DNA of 40,353 bases from a virus (IMGVR_UViG_3300009553_000047:1-40353); one strand, 5' to 3'; positions 21,710-29,840 are shown, counted from the first letter of the stretch. The notes: a model not told the origin generated them from the sequence alone. Translations and numbers: made by a program.

Positions 21710-21856
21710 TCAATTATTTTGGATCATGAGCTTTTCTTTCACAATTAGCACTATAAATTCTTGTAGTGTCATTCCAGTTTTATAAGCTTCGAGTTTTGCT
21801 AGATTGTGAAGGTCTTGAGGCATTCGAATTGAACAGAATTTACTTTTCTTGTCCAT
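21710..21856 (-). CDS. Ribbon-helix-helix (Arc/CopG-like) regulator, 48 aa
   Basis: ATG 21856 with AAGGGG six bases upstream; the longer frame to 21895 has no ribosome site. Residues 5-45 (KFCSIRMPQDLHNLAKLEAYKTGMTLQEFIVLIVKE) show the RHH pattern: a beta strand with alternating residues, then two helices with GMTLQEFI between them. Expected to bind DNA as a dimer, possibly at the palindrome 30 bases upstream. Confidence 0.7.
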   Translation of the reverse strand: MDKKSKFCSIRMPQDLHNLAKLEAYKTGMTLQEFIVLIVKEKLMIQNN

Positions 21857-21884
21857 AAAACCCCTTTTTTGTAAATTATCATGC

Positions 21885-21896
21885 ATTGTGCACAAT
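21885..21896. promoter_or_regulatory. Perfect 12-bp palindrome ATTGTGCACAAT, candidate operator
   Basis: It lies in the gap between the leftward RHH gene and the rightward collagen-like gene. Rightward, TTGATT followed 17 bases later by ATAAAT could be the collagen gene promoter. A symmetric site here is what an RHH dimer would bind. Confidence 0.4.
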
Positions 21897-21978
21897 AATT
21901 ACCTTTTTATTATGCTTGATTTTTAAATTAAGTAAATATAAATCTTAGGACGTGGATAAACCACGAAGGAAGGTGAGT

Positions 21979-22662
21979 ATGTGTGATGAACATAAAAAAA
22001 ATTGCTGCTGCTGTATCCAAGGTCCGCAAGGCGTTCCTGGATTACAAGGCGAACAAGGTATTCAGGGTGTCCCAGGCCCTCAGGGAATTCCGGGACAGAC
22101 AGGCGCTCAAGGACCTCAGGGATTGCAAGGACCTCCAGGAGTATGCTCAGATGAGCAATGCAAAGGAGGTAGCGGATGCGAATCGTTTTGTAACGTTTTC
22201 GCTAACCCTCCTCAATTGCTTGCTGCTTTTGGTACTGGTTTGGATGCTGTGCTCTTTCAGGGACAAAATGCTGTTTCTGTAGCAGATTTTGACCTGTCAC
22301 AAATGGGTGTGGATGGATCGGTTAAGTTTTTAAAATCTGGTACTTATTCTATAAATTGGGGTGCTGAAGCTAAGGTGGAACCTCCAGTTCCTAGCCCAAC
22401 ACCAAGCTTTAGCTTTGGTCTTTGGGTAAACAACATTATTGTTCCAGGATCCACTTTATCAGGATATACTCAAGCTCCGAATGACGATACGCTTCACATT
22501 TCCGGTGAGGTCACGATCGTTATTAATGCAGGAGACGTCCTCAAATTGAGAAACGCCTCTGCATTAGTGGTTAATATGAACCCAAACACTATTGGTATAC
22601 AGTTCCCTGTTACCGTGGCTTCTCTCAATATGCATTGTGTTAAAGGTCCGATGATTCCTTGA
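21979..22662 (+). CDS. Collagen-like protein with globular C-terminal head, 227 aa
   Basis: ATG 21979 is preceded by GGAAGG; a GTG at 21952 would add nine residues. Residues 1-13 hold a CCCC run. About 14 uninterrupted Gly-X-Y triplets follow (about 15-56, [19 protein letters not shown]), then a short CxxxC/C-rich hinge ([17 protein letters not shown]), then a beta-rich head of about 140 residues (residues about 77-227) resembling BclA/C1q-like trimer domains (ADFDLSQMG...[12 protein letters not shown]...FSFGLWVNN). It should trimerise through the triple helix. It is outside the tail operon, so it could be a virion fibre or a protein made to alter the host surface. Confidence 0.75.
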   Translation: MCDEHKKNCCCCIQGPQGVPGLQGEQGIQGVPGPQGIPGQTGAQGPQGLQGPPGVCSDEQCKGGSGCESFCNVFANPPQLLAAFGTGLDAVLFQGQNAVSVADFDLSQMGVDGSVKFLKSGTYSINWGAEAKVEPPVPSPTPSFSFGLWVNNIIVPGSTLSGYTQAPNDDTLHISGEVTIVINAGDVLKLRNASALVVNMNPNTIGIQFPVTVASLNMHCVKGPMIP

Positions 22663-22678
22663 TTATTCTCCAAGCGTG

Positions 22679-22705
22679 CCCGTTCGCATCATAAACGGGA
22701 TTTTT
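22679..22705 (+). terminator. Intrinsic terminator of the collagen-like gene
   Basis: CCCGTT (22679-22684) pairs with AACGGG (22694-22699), loop 9, followed by ATTTTT. It lies 17 bases after the stop. Confidence 0.7.
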
Positions 22706-22725
22706 AAGTCATTTTTTTCAAAACT

Positions 22726-22753
22726 TTGCTTATTTTCATGTTTTAGGTATAGT
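22726..22753 (+). promoter_or_regulatory. Sigma70-type promoter, leaderless
   Basis: TTGCTT (22726-22731), a 16-base spacer and TATAGT (22748-22753). Only six bases (ATACTT) separate it from the ATG at 22760, so +1 should fall at or next to the start codon. Confidence 0.5.
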
Positions 22754-22759
22754 ATACTT

Positions 22760-22918
22760 ATGAATCCTATCCCTCAAAATATCCAAGAACCTGTGGCTAT
22801 ATTTCCTGAAGAGAAAATCCGACTCGTTTGTGACGATCCAGGAATACAAGAGCCGCCTTTCCCTGAGCCTTCTATTCCATATGGTTACGAGGACACAAAA
22901 GAGTGGTCTTGGCGCTAA
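22760..22918 (+). CDS. Proline/acid-rich mini-protein, 52 aa
   Basis: I start at ATG 22760 because the frame upstream runs through the terminator and promoter. It begins MNPIPQNIQEPVAIFPEEK; Pro and Glu rich with PPFPEPSIPYGYEDTKEWSW near the end, probably disordered. No ribosome site is visible, in line with the leaderless promoter. It converges with the gene at 22915. Function unknown. Confidence 0.5.
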   Translation: MNPIPQNIQEPVAIFPEEKIRLVCDDPGIQEPPFPEPSIPYGYEDTKEWSWR

Positions 22919-23289
22919 CGCTTTGTTTTTAGAATAAGGCTAAGTAGAGAGATCAAAGCTTGCAGATCATATTGATTTACTGGATTAAACTTAGCGTGAG
23001 AGGGGAGAGCTTCAATATTGTTAGACATCTCATCTAGCATCTGAATGAGATCTTTTTTTGTGGGTTTTGTTTCATTGTCAAGCGGCTTTACATCTTCTCC
23101 TTCTTTTACAACGATCTCATTTCCTTCATCATCTATTCTCAAAAAGTTATTGATATCTTGATAGGAGACGTTGTAGTTGTCTGGGCCGCCCCATATTGAG
23201 ATTGCTCCGCATGAGCATTCCACATAGTCATCTCTATGAAAACTTTCGATTATAGATTGACAAATTTTACATTTAGCTCGATTTTTCAT
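22915..23289 (-). CDS. Zinc-ribbon-type phage protein, 124 aa
   Basis: The N-terminus carries CKICQS (residues 7-12) and CSCGAISIWGG (about 25-35): four Cys in a CxxC...CxC zinc ribbon. This CKxCxxxxES...CSCGAIxVDGG layout is familiar from small phage proteins of unknown role. The C-terminal half is helical (KKDLIQMLDEMSNNIEAL). It sits between two rightward genes, divergent from the terminase operon. Confidence 0.65.
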   Translation of the reverse strand: MKNRAKCKICQSIIESFHRDDYVECSCGAISIWGGPDNYNVSYQDINNFLRIDDEGNEIVVKEGEDVKPLDNETKPTKKDLIQMLDEMSNNIEALPSHAKFNPVNQYDLQALISLLSLILKTKR

Positions 23290-23325
23290 TTAAACTTATG
23301 TTTTGAATATGCTACAAATAGGATT

Positions 23326-23799
23326 ATGACTGAAGAAACAAAAGAAAAAAAGAAAAAAGGCGGCGCTCCAAAGGGACATCCTCCTTATAATGTAAATGGC
23401 GAGGGTGGTAGGCCAACTATCTATACAAAAGAAGTCATTGAAAACTATGCGGATGAGTTTGAAAAATGGCTTGAAGATGATGAAAACTTCTGGTTTAAAG
23501 ACTTTGCAATAAAAAACAAATTCTCTCCTGATCTATTTCATCGTTGGGCTGAACAAAATGAAAGGTTTTCGCGAGTTTTAGAACAAGCTAGACATAAACA
23601 AGAATCAAAGTTGTTTAAATGTTCTCTAACTAATACTTATAATGCAAATATGGTGAAGTTTGCTTTAAATGTCCATCATGACTGGATTGAGAAGAAGCAG
23701 GTCGTACATTCTAATGATCCTAATTGCCCTGTTCCAGAGTGGATTATGAAACAAGAAGGAACGTCAAAAGACCTTGTGAGCGATGACAAACAATGTTAA
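23326..23799 (+). CDS. terS: Terminase small subunit, P22 gp3-like
   Basis: 157 aa (P22 gp3 is 162). ATG 23326 with AGGA six bases away. After a basic, disordered start (GGAPKGHPPYNVNGEGGRP), residues about 40-75 form helices with a helix-turn-helix-like segment (KDFAIKNKFSPDLFHRWAEQ), then ERFSRVLEQARHKQESKLF typical of the family. The C-terminal tail probably contacts the large subunit, whose gene overlaps by 17 bases. It should recognise phage DNA for packaging. Confidence 0.8.
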   Translation: MTEETKEKKKKGGAPKGHPPYNVNGEGGRPTIYTKEVIENYADEFEKWLEDDENFWFKDFAIKNKFSPDLFHRWAEQNERFSRVLEQARHKQESKLFKCSLTNTYNANMVKFALNVHHDWIEKKQVVHSNDPNCPVPEWIMKQEGTSKDLVSDDKQC

Positions 23800-25258
23800 T
23801 CCTCTTGCAGATCCATTTTGGAGAATAAACAATCTCTATTATATAGTAGATAAGCGAGGGAAAAAGACTCTTTTTAAGCTTAATTGGGCGCAAGAAGAGC
23901 TTTATCGAAACATGTGGTATTGCAATGTAATACTAAAAGCGAGGCAGCTTGGTATTTCTACATTTGTGTGCTTATTGTTTCTTGATCGTTGTCTTTTTAA
24001 TCCTGATCAGTCTGCCGGTATTATTGCCCACACGCTCGAAGATGCTCAGCAGATGTTTAGAAGAGTTAAAATCGCTTATGATTCACTTCCTCAACAAATA
24101 AAATCTGTAATATCGGCGGACAATGATACGTCACAAATGCTCAAGTTTAGCAATGGTTCTTCTTTACGCGTCGGAACATCCCTTAGATCAAGTACCTTCC
24201 AGTTTTTACATGTATCTGAGTTCGGGAAAATCTGTGCGAAATATCCCGACAAAGCACAAGAGATCGTTACGGGCTCTCTCAATACAGTTGAAGCAGGACA
24301 ATATATCTTTATTGAATCTACTGCGGAAGGTCGATCAGGCTATTTTTACGACATATGCAAGCATGCAGAACAGCAAAAGAAAGAAAAAAAAGAGCTTAGC
24401 AAACTGGACTTTCGTTTTAATTTCTTCCCGTGGTGGAAAGAGCCATCTTATCGCATTGGCAATACTTTTCCGATTAACGATGAGATGCAAAAATACTTTG
24501 AGCATCTAAAAGGGTTAGGGATAGAACTAGATGAAGAGCAAAAAGCTTGGTATGTCTCCAAAGAAGTTATGCAGAAAGAGGATATGCGGAGGGAATTCCC
24601 CTCTACTCCTGAAGAAAGCTGGGAAGTCTCTAATGAAGGACTATATTATGGTAAATACCTTACTATTATTAGAGCTGAGAAAAGGATCGGGTTTATCCCC
24701 TACGATGAAGAATTGCCAGTACATACAGCATGGGATTTGGGATATAACGATTCGAATGCAATTTGGTTCTTCCAGATCTACAAAAAAGAAATACGTCTCA
24801 TCGATTATGAAGAGGGTAGCGGAGAATCTCTCTCCTACTGGCTTGGTGTATTAAGAAATAAAGGGTATGTCTACGACAAACACATAGCTCCACATGATAT
24901 AATGGTTCACGAATATAGCTCTGGTATGACAAGACAAGCAGCAGCCCGTAAGATGGGATTCAATTTTCTTCCTGCTCAAAAAGTTGATATTATCCCTGGA
25001 ATAGATGCCGTGCGTGCAATCCTTAATAGATGCTGGTTTGACGAGAAGAAGTGCGAGAAAGGCATTAAAGCTTTAGATGCATATAAGAAGGATTGGGACG
25101 ATAGAAACGGCTGTTGGAGATCTCAACCACTTCACAATTGGGCTTCACATGGTGCCGATGCATTTAGAACTTTAGCTACAGGTTTACATTATGTCGAGCC
25201 TAAATCATACAATACGCAACACAACCCACAACAATATATTCAATCTAGGTTTGGGTGA
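23783..25258 (+). CDS. terL: Terminase large subunit (ATPase/nuclease)
   Basis: 491 aa (P22 gp2 is 499). Walker A-type loop KARQLGISTF (about residues 52-61), a coupling segment AHTLEDAQQMFRRVK, the Walker B/catalytic carboxylate stretch QYIFIESTAEG (about 172-182), then the RNase H-like nuclease domain with TAWDLGYNDSNAIWFFQ (first Asp at about 316), DIMVHE, and HGADAFRTL (last Asp at about 461). It drives DNA into the prohead through the portal and cuts the concatemer. It begins inside the small subunit gene. Confidence 0.93.
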   Translation: MTNNVNPLADPFWRINNLYYIVDKRGKKTLFKLNWAQEELYRNMWYCNVILKARQLGISTFVCLLFLDRCLFNPDQSAGIIAHTLEDAQQMFRRVKIAYDSLPQQIKSVISADNDTSQMLKFSNGSSLRVGTSLRSSTFQFLHVSEFGKICAKYPDKAQEIVTGSLNTVEAGQYIFIESTAEGRSGYFYDICKHAEQQKKEKKELSKLDFRFNFFPWWKEPSYRIGNTFPINDEMQKYFEHLKGLGIELDEEQKAWYVSKEVMQKEDMRREFPSTPEESWEVSNEGLYYGKYLTIIRAEKRIGFIPYDEELPVHTAWDLGYNDSNAIWFFQIYKKEIRLIDYEEGSGESLSYWLGVLRNKGYVYDKHIAPHDIMVHEYSSGMTRQAAARKMGFNFLPAQKVDIIPGIDAVRAILNRCWFDEKKCEKGIKALDAYKKDWDDRNGCWRSQPLHNWASHGADAFRTLATGLHYVEPKSYNTQHNPQQYIQSRFG

Positions 25259-25319
25259 TTGATTAAATCTTCACTTTATTGTAAAGTCTAATTTTGATCA
25301 CTCGAGAGCGGAGGCCGTC

Positions 25320-27476
25320 ATTTCGTACTATCCCACCCCATGGAACAGTAATTTAGAGCCTAATTCTGGTAATGTAAGAAGCTGGCTTGACAATCTCTAC
25401 TCGCGTTTTCAGCCCATAGAACAAGCTAGGTGGTCACAAAGTAATATCGACACTTTATTTTATGCCGGAAACCAAACCTTTATCAATAGAAACCTAAGCT
25501 TCTCTCCTGGAATAACGTCTCAGCAATACTATTTCAATCTAGTCCAGCAACCGGTTAACATGGTAACTGGCTTTCAGCGTCAGCACAGGAAATCCATCGT
25601 TTATCAAGCCTCAGATGGTGCAGATCCTCACACTACAGATCAATACACGCGACTCATAATGAATGTATGTCAAAAAGAGGGGATACATGAGCAATATTCA
25701 AAATCTTGTGAATTAGCCGCAGTAGCCGGTATGAATCTTATGCAACCATATCTTGACTTTACTGGTGATGATCCTGCGCAAGGCCAGTTAAAGGTTAAGA
25801 TATGGGAGTATAATTCTTTTCTTGTTGATCCATTCTTTCGTAATCCTGATATGTCAGATGCTCAATTTGTTTGGTGTCAGGAATACATTACAAAGAGAGT
25901 TGCGGAGGAGAGATTTCCTGGTCAATTATCTAACATTAGACCCATGATGGGAACGCCTCAACGCTATGGTAATTTCTACTTCCTTCCTGAAAACTATAAC
26001 ATGTCACGTAACGATTTAATGGTGCTCAGCTATGTGTGGTACAGATGGACCAAGAAAAGACAAAGACTCTATTCCCGTAAACTTAATTTATTCTTTGACT
26101 TTGTTAAAGGGAAAGAAAACCTGGAAGCTATCCTTTATAATATACCAGACATGGAAGTCGTAAATGTTGATTCGCCGTGCTGGAAAGTAGCTGTCGTTTT
26201 AAATGATCAGCTTATGTTTCAAGGAGATAACCCGCTTTGGGATGGTCCAGAATGTCCTTTTATTCCTAACTATTGGAACTATGACCCTCATATTAATCAG
26301 TTTGAGTTAAGGTCTAGGTCTCTAATATTTCCTATGCGTTCTTCTCAATTCCTCATGAATTACAAGATAATCAATAATAATGATATTGCAGCGGCTACAA
26401 TTAACGCAGGATGGAAGCGTAAGATTGGTGCTGTGGCTAACGAGGACAATCTTAAAAAGGCTGGTCAAGGATGGGATGTGATCATCAACGAAGGTTATGA
26501 AATGACTGATGTTGAGAAAATCATTCCTTCTGCTGTACCTGAAAGCGATCTTGCACTTGCTGATCAAATGATGTCATTGATATTTAAAACGTCTGGTATT
26601 GATCTTGAGAACTGGTCTGGGCAGAATGAGAAGCAGATATCCTCTCTAACGCTATTAATGAAACAGGCAGCTAATCTATTACCATTTCAAAAGTATTTCG
26701 ATCAGTGGGATATGGCTTTAAAACTGGTTGGAGAACGTAGTCTTCAAATTCTTATGCAGAATTGGAGCCCTGAAAAAGTAGAGATTATGCTTGGTGAGGA
26801 GCCCTCAGAGCATTTTTACAGTAAGATCTTTGCTAAATATAATACTGTGGTTGAAGAGGGATTGCTTACAGCTACACAGAAGAACTTACAAGCTCAGCAA
26901 ATGCTTGATATCAATACTACATTTGGAAGAGAGGTTATTCCTCCAAGCATGATTATCAAGGATATGAATATTCAAGGTAAAGCTGAAATAATGCAATTCT
27001 TGCAGCAACAAGAACAGCAGGCCTCTACAATGCAGCAACAACAGATGGAAGTGCAACATGCGTTTGAGCATGCAAAACTTCAAGAATTGATGACTAAAGC
27101 AGCTGCAAATATAGCTAAAGCGCGCGAAGATCATTCAAGAAGTGAATCTAATCTAGGTCTTTATGAAGAAAGATTAAGCATGATAGAACGAAATAGAGCG
27201 ATGTCGCTAAAAGAAAAACAATCGGCTCTTAATCAACTTCTTGAAAGCATACAGAAATATGGACAAATCGAAACAGAATATGCCGAGAACAAGCTTAAAA
27301 TAGATGAATTCCATATTGAGGCTGAAGAAGAAGCAGAAAAAAGAGACGTAGAAAGAAGAACTCAAGCAAATAAGTTTTTGATGGAGATCCTCAAAGGAAT
27401 ACCAATGATGGATGAAAATCAAGGAAATATGTTACAACAAAATCAACAACAACAGCCAGAAATGGCGATGAGGTAA
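25320..27476 (+). CDS. Portal protein, P22 gp1-like, probable ATT start
   Basis: The frame is open from 25263, and clear portal sequence (YYPTPWN, then NVRSWLDNLYSRFQP) precedes the first in-frame ATG at 25560. The only start that fits is ATT at 25320, five bases after a perfect GGAGG. This gives 718 aa (P22 portal 725). The C-terminal about 170 residues are a long Gln/Glu/Lys helix region (from about residue 550), like the P22 portal barrel. It forms the 12-mer DNA channel at the head vertex and docks the terminase. The downstream gene follows after two bases. Confidence 0.85.
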   Translation: MSYYPTPWNSNLEPNSGNVRSWLDNLYSRFQPIEQARWSQSNIDTLFYAGNQTFINRNLSFSPGITSQQYYFNLVQQPVNMVTGFQRQHRKSIVYQASDGADPHTTDQYTRLIMNVCQKEGIHEQYSKSCELAAVAGMNLMQPYLDFTGDDPAQGQLKVKIWEYNSFLVDPFFRNPDMSDAQFVWCQEYITKRVAEERFPGQLSNIRPMMGTPQRYGNFYFLPENYNMSRNDLMVLSYVWYRWTKKRQRLYSRKLNLFFDFVKGKENLEAILYNIPDMEVVNVDSPCWKVAVVLNDQLMFQGDNPLWDGPECPFIPNYWNYDPHINQFELRSRSLIFPMRSSQFLMNYKIINNNDIAAATINAGWKRKIGAVANEDNLKKAGQGWDVIINEGYEMTDVEKIIPSAVPESDLALADQMMSLIFKTSGIDLENWSGQNEKQISSLTLLMKQAANLLPFQKYFDQWDMALKLVGERSLQILMQNWSPEKVEIMLGEEPSEHFYSKIFAKYNTVVEEGLLTATQKNLQAQQMLDINTTFGREVIPPSMIIKDMNIQGKAEIMQFLQQQEQQASTMQQQQMEVQHAFEHAKLQELMTKAAANIAKAREDHSRSESNLGLYEERLSMIERNRAMSLKEKQSALNQLLESIQKYGQIETEYAENKLKIDEFHIEAEEEAEKRDVERRTQANKFLMEILKGIPMMDENQGNMLQQNQQQQPEMAMR

Positions 27477-27478
27477 AT

Positions 27479-27736
27479 ATGGCAGGTAGCGGACAAAGAG
27501 CCAGAGGCCAAGAGTCTGGCGGTATGAAAATTGATGACCACTCATTTTGGGGTGGGGGACCATCGGCTGATTCAGTGCTTGCGAAAGGCGCTAAATCAAA
27601 GTCAGTTCCTTCATGTGAAGGTGGTGGTAGTCTAATGAAATACGAGGATACTAATGAACGTATCGTTGATACTCAAAACGATAGTATTAAGAAGATCAAG
27701 TCACATCAGGGTAGATTGCCTGAATGGCGTAATTAA
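27479..27736 (+). CDS. Hypothetical protein, 85 aa
   Basis: GAGG ribosome site, starts two bases after the portal stop. Low-complexity Gly/Ser/Lys start (MAGSGQRARGQESGG), then KIDDHSFWGGGPSADSVL and a charged tail. Small, polar and probably disordered; a minor head protein or assembly factor would fit the place, but nothing proves it. Confidence 0.55.
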   Translation: MAGSGQRARGQESGGMKIDDHSFWGGGPSADSVLAKGAKSKSVPSCEGGGSLMKYEDTNERIVDTQNDSIKKIKSHQGRLPEWRN

Positions 27737-27741
27737 TTTTG

Positions 27742-27844
27742 AAAGATTGATTGAGAAAGGAGCCGCGGTTAAGAGCCAGCCCGTTAACGAGGCGTTGGAG
27801 AAATCCTAAATCAAATATCGTTGCAGGCAGTCTCTTCAATCTTT
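27742..27844 (+). ncRNA. Candidate structured leader RNA A (103 nt)
   Basis: A perfect 9-bp closing stem, AAAGATTGA (27742-27750) with TCAATCTTT (27836-27844), is extended by GAGA/TCTC. Inside are a GCC-GTTAA...TTAAC-GGC hairpin and a GGA-GAAA-TCC tetraloop hairpin. T-run TTTTTATTT follows. It may be a terminator, processing site or regulatory RNA; it matches no RNA family I know. Confidence 0.35.
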
Positions 27845-27861
27845 TTATTTAAAGGATTAAC

Positions 27862-28119
27862 ATGAAAAAGCCTTTCAAAGACCCTATTGCGATTAAGTCG
27901 CAGCATCCTAAAGACAAGCCTGTTGATGGCAAGCCCTATCCTCTTGGGTGGGATCATAGATGCCCTCAATATGATCAAAGACACAGCATATATACATATG
28001 CAGGAACCGATTACGGCGTAGGACATAATCAACCAGTAGGGCATAAAGGAAATCCAAAATCAGCAGAATCAATACTGCCTCATGGTACGAAAGGATTCGA
28101 TGCAAAAGTCAAGTATTAA
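27862..28119 (+). CDS. Hypothetical protein, 85 aa
   Basis: AAGGA eight bases before ATG. Rich in Gly, Pro, His and Tyr (HPKDKPVDGKPYPLGWDHRCP, YTYAGTDYGVGHNQPVGHKGN), with little regular structure predicted. It lies in the head operon after structured RNA A. Could be a small virion part. Not recognised. Confidence 0.5.
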   Translation: MKKPFKDPIAIKSQHPKDKPVDGKPYPLGWDHRCPQYDQRHSIYTYAGTDYGVGHNQPVGHKGNPKSAESILPHGTKGFDAKVKY

Positions 28120-28276
28120 GACTAAGATAAAGCAAAGGAATACTCCTCAATCTAAGATTGGTATGGGCGACTATAATGGAACAGCAATCAAGCAGAAGAT
28201 TGGTCGCCCTATTTCTATTATGACTGAGACTCCTGCGAAGAAGAAAATGGGGAAGCCGCCTAGGGCTTTAGCTTAG
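28100..28276 (+). CDS. Basic mini-protein, 58 aa
   Basis: ATG 28100 has AAAGGA upstream and overlaps the previous gene; an alternative ATG at 28082 is less well placed. Very basic and polar (SIKTKIKQRNTPQSKIGMGD, AKKKMGKPPRAL). Converges with the leftward gene at 28268, overlapping by 9 bases. Function unknown. Confidence 0.5.
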   Translation: MQKSSIKTKIKQRNTPQSKIGMGDYNGTAIKQKIGRPISIMTETPAKKKMGKPPRALA

Positions 28277-28783
28277 GATTAATCCTTGAGCGTTCTTCTT
28301 TCGTCTAACTTCTTGTTTATGCTCATTTAAAATCTTTTCAAAGATTAGTATTGATCTCTCTTCCGGAAAATCTTCAGGATGAGGTTTCTCTAATTCATTC
28401 CTATTATTATCAAAAAGATCTACTGAATAATTAACCAATTCATTCTCTGTTATTTTCCCTTTCTCATACTGAGGCCAAAGATGTCGCTCCGGAATAATCC
28501 AAACCACTTCTATAGAGTCCGTATTGCTTTGTGCTCTAAATAAATAGGAGTTTGTCTGTGCTTTAGGCTTAGAAATCCTTGGCTGCCAAAGTAAACGCTT
28601 AGTTACTCCGTCTTCTGCGGTTCGGGTATGAGCGAAAATATAGACATAAGGACATTTCTCTTGTATTGCTAAGCTGAGAGGGTTAAGTTTTAGGCATTCC
28701 TCGGCTCCTTTAAAGACATTATCGCTTTGATCTTTTACTAAATGCTCTAAACGATCATGAGTTTCTAATCGATTTAGCTTCAT
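28268..28783 (-). CDS. Hypothetical protein on the opposite strand of the head operon, 171 aa
   Basis: Ribosome site AGGCAAGAA before ATG 28783. Alpha/beta pattern: CPYVYIFAHTRTAEDGVTKRLLWQPR (about residues 44-69), then YLFRAQSNTDSIEVVWIIPER (about 79-99) and a charged C-terminus. No motif or family recognised. It is the only leftward gene with its own promoter room inside the rightward packaging/head cluster, so it may be a moron-type insertion. Confidence 0.6.
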   Translation of the reverse strand: MKLNRLETHDRLEHLVKDQSDNVFKGAEECLKLNPLSLAIQEKCPYVYIFAHTRTAEDGVTKRLLWQPRISKPKAQTNSYLFRAQSNTDSIEVVWIIPERHLWPQYEKGKITENELVNYSVDLFDNNRNELEKPHPEDFPEERSILIFEKILNEHKQEVRRKKNAQGLILS

Positions 28784-28786
28784 TTC

Positions 28787-28815
28787 TTGCCTCTAAAGGT
28801 AAAATTTAGTTTAAT
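28787..28815 (+). promoter_or_regulatory. Possible promoter for scaffold and capsid genes
   Basis: TTGCCT (28787-28792), a 17-base spacer and TTTAAT (28810-28815), 49 bases before the scaffold ATG and just after the start of the leftward gene. A local promoter would make sense because the leftward gene interrupts the operon. Confidence 0.35.
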
Positions 28816-28864
28816 ATGGTTAATCCTAACCGCATGCAGCGTTAAGCATATCTACAAGGATAAT

Positions 28865-29518
28865 ATGACAACTCCACAAGAAACTCAAGAAGTACAGCAA
28901 CAAGTAAGCAACAAAGAACTCAATTTTCGAGCCCTGGAACAGAAATACCAGCAACAATTGGCACAAGAGAGGGCAGAACGAGAAAGACTCTCCCAAGAGC
29001 TTGAAAAGGCCCATAATATAAGAAGCAATAGAGATGATGAAGAAGATGATAGCGAGCCATATGTTGATCACAAGAAATTACGACGCGAGCAAGCTAAATT
29101 TGGGCAACAAATCAAGCAAGAAACTCAATCTGAAATTAATAAAGCGGTGCAACATGCACTAAAAGAAGAACGAAAGCAGACTTGGTTAAAGAGTAATTCA
29201 GACTTCTATGATGTCATGCAACACGCAGAGAAATTCGCTCAATCCGATCCTGAATTAGCCGAAACTATTCTTGAAATGCCAGATACTTTCGAAAGACAGA
29301 AGCTCGTTTATAAGAACATAAAAGCCCTTGGTCTTCATAAACCACCAGTTCCTCAGCAATCTATCCAAGATAAGATAGACTCAAATAGAAAAGCTCCTTA
29401 TTATCAACCTACGGGCGTATCTTCTTCTCCCTACAATCATCAATCTGATTTTAGTCCTCAAGGACAGAAAGAAGCCTATGAGAAGATCAAAGCTCTTAAG
29501 TCTAGATATGGAATGTAA
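28865..29518 (+). CDS. Scaffolding-type protein, 217 aa
   Basis: ATG 28865 with AAGGA upstream. Almost entirely charged helix: Gln/Glu coiled coil (NFRALEQKYQQQLAQERAER, about 22-41), an acidic stretch DDEEDDSE, and a C-terminal segment ending in YEKIKALKSRYGM. Its slot between portal and coat is that of P22 gp8, and the basic C-terminus recalls the coat-binding end of scaffolds. Function is inferred from place and composition. Confidence 0.65.
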   Translation: MTTPQETQEVQQQVSNKELNFRALEQKYQQQLAQERAERERLSQELEKAHNIRSNRDDEEDDSEPYVDHKKLRREQAKFGQQIKQETQSEINKAVQHALKEERKQTWLKSNSDFYDVMQHAEKFAQSDPELAETILEMPDTFERQKLVYKNIKALGLHKPPVPQQSIQDKIDSNRKAPYYQPTGVSSSPYNHQSDFSPQGQKEAYEKIKALKSRYGM

Positions 29519-29840
29519 AATTATTTGCCCTAAATGCAAAAATGAAATGGAAAAATTCGATCATGCAATGATAGGAGTAGATTTAATTTGTTTTGATTGT
29601 GAAATAAAATGGAGTGAAAAATTAGGGTTTTTTCACCTAATTGATTGGAGTAAGTTTGAGAAGAAAAAAAATAAAATCTATAAAAAACATGATTGTCCTG
29701 ACTGTAAAAAAGAAATGTTTGACATAAGATTTGCTAAACTTAGATTTGATGAAGTCTGTTTTGATTGCGATATGAAATGGAATCAGGACATAGGATTTCA
29801 TAGGTATACTTTATTGGATTTTTGTCCTTGGTTGACATGA
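29508..29840 (+). CDS. Tandem zinc-ribbon protein, 110 aa
   Basis: ATG 29508 overlaps the scaffold stop. Two similar halves each have two Cys pairs: CPKCKNEMEKFD...VDLICFDCEIKW (about residues 6-35) and CPDCKKEMFDIR...DEVCFDCDMKW (about 63-91). This suggests an internal duplication of one CxxC...CxxC zinc ribbon with a conserved (E/D)xKW end. It is unusual in a head operon; it could regulate transcription or have been inserted. Role unknown. Confidence 0.6.
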   Translation: MECKIICPKCKNEMEKFDHAMIGVDLICFDCEIKWSEKLGFFHLIDWSKFEKKKNKIYKKHDCPDCKKEMFDIRFAKLRFDEVCFDCDMKWNQDIGFHRYTLLDFCPWLT

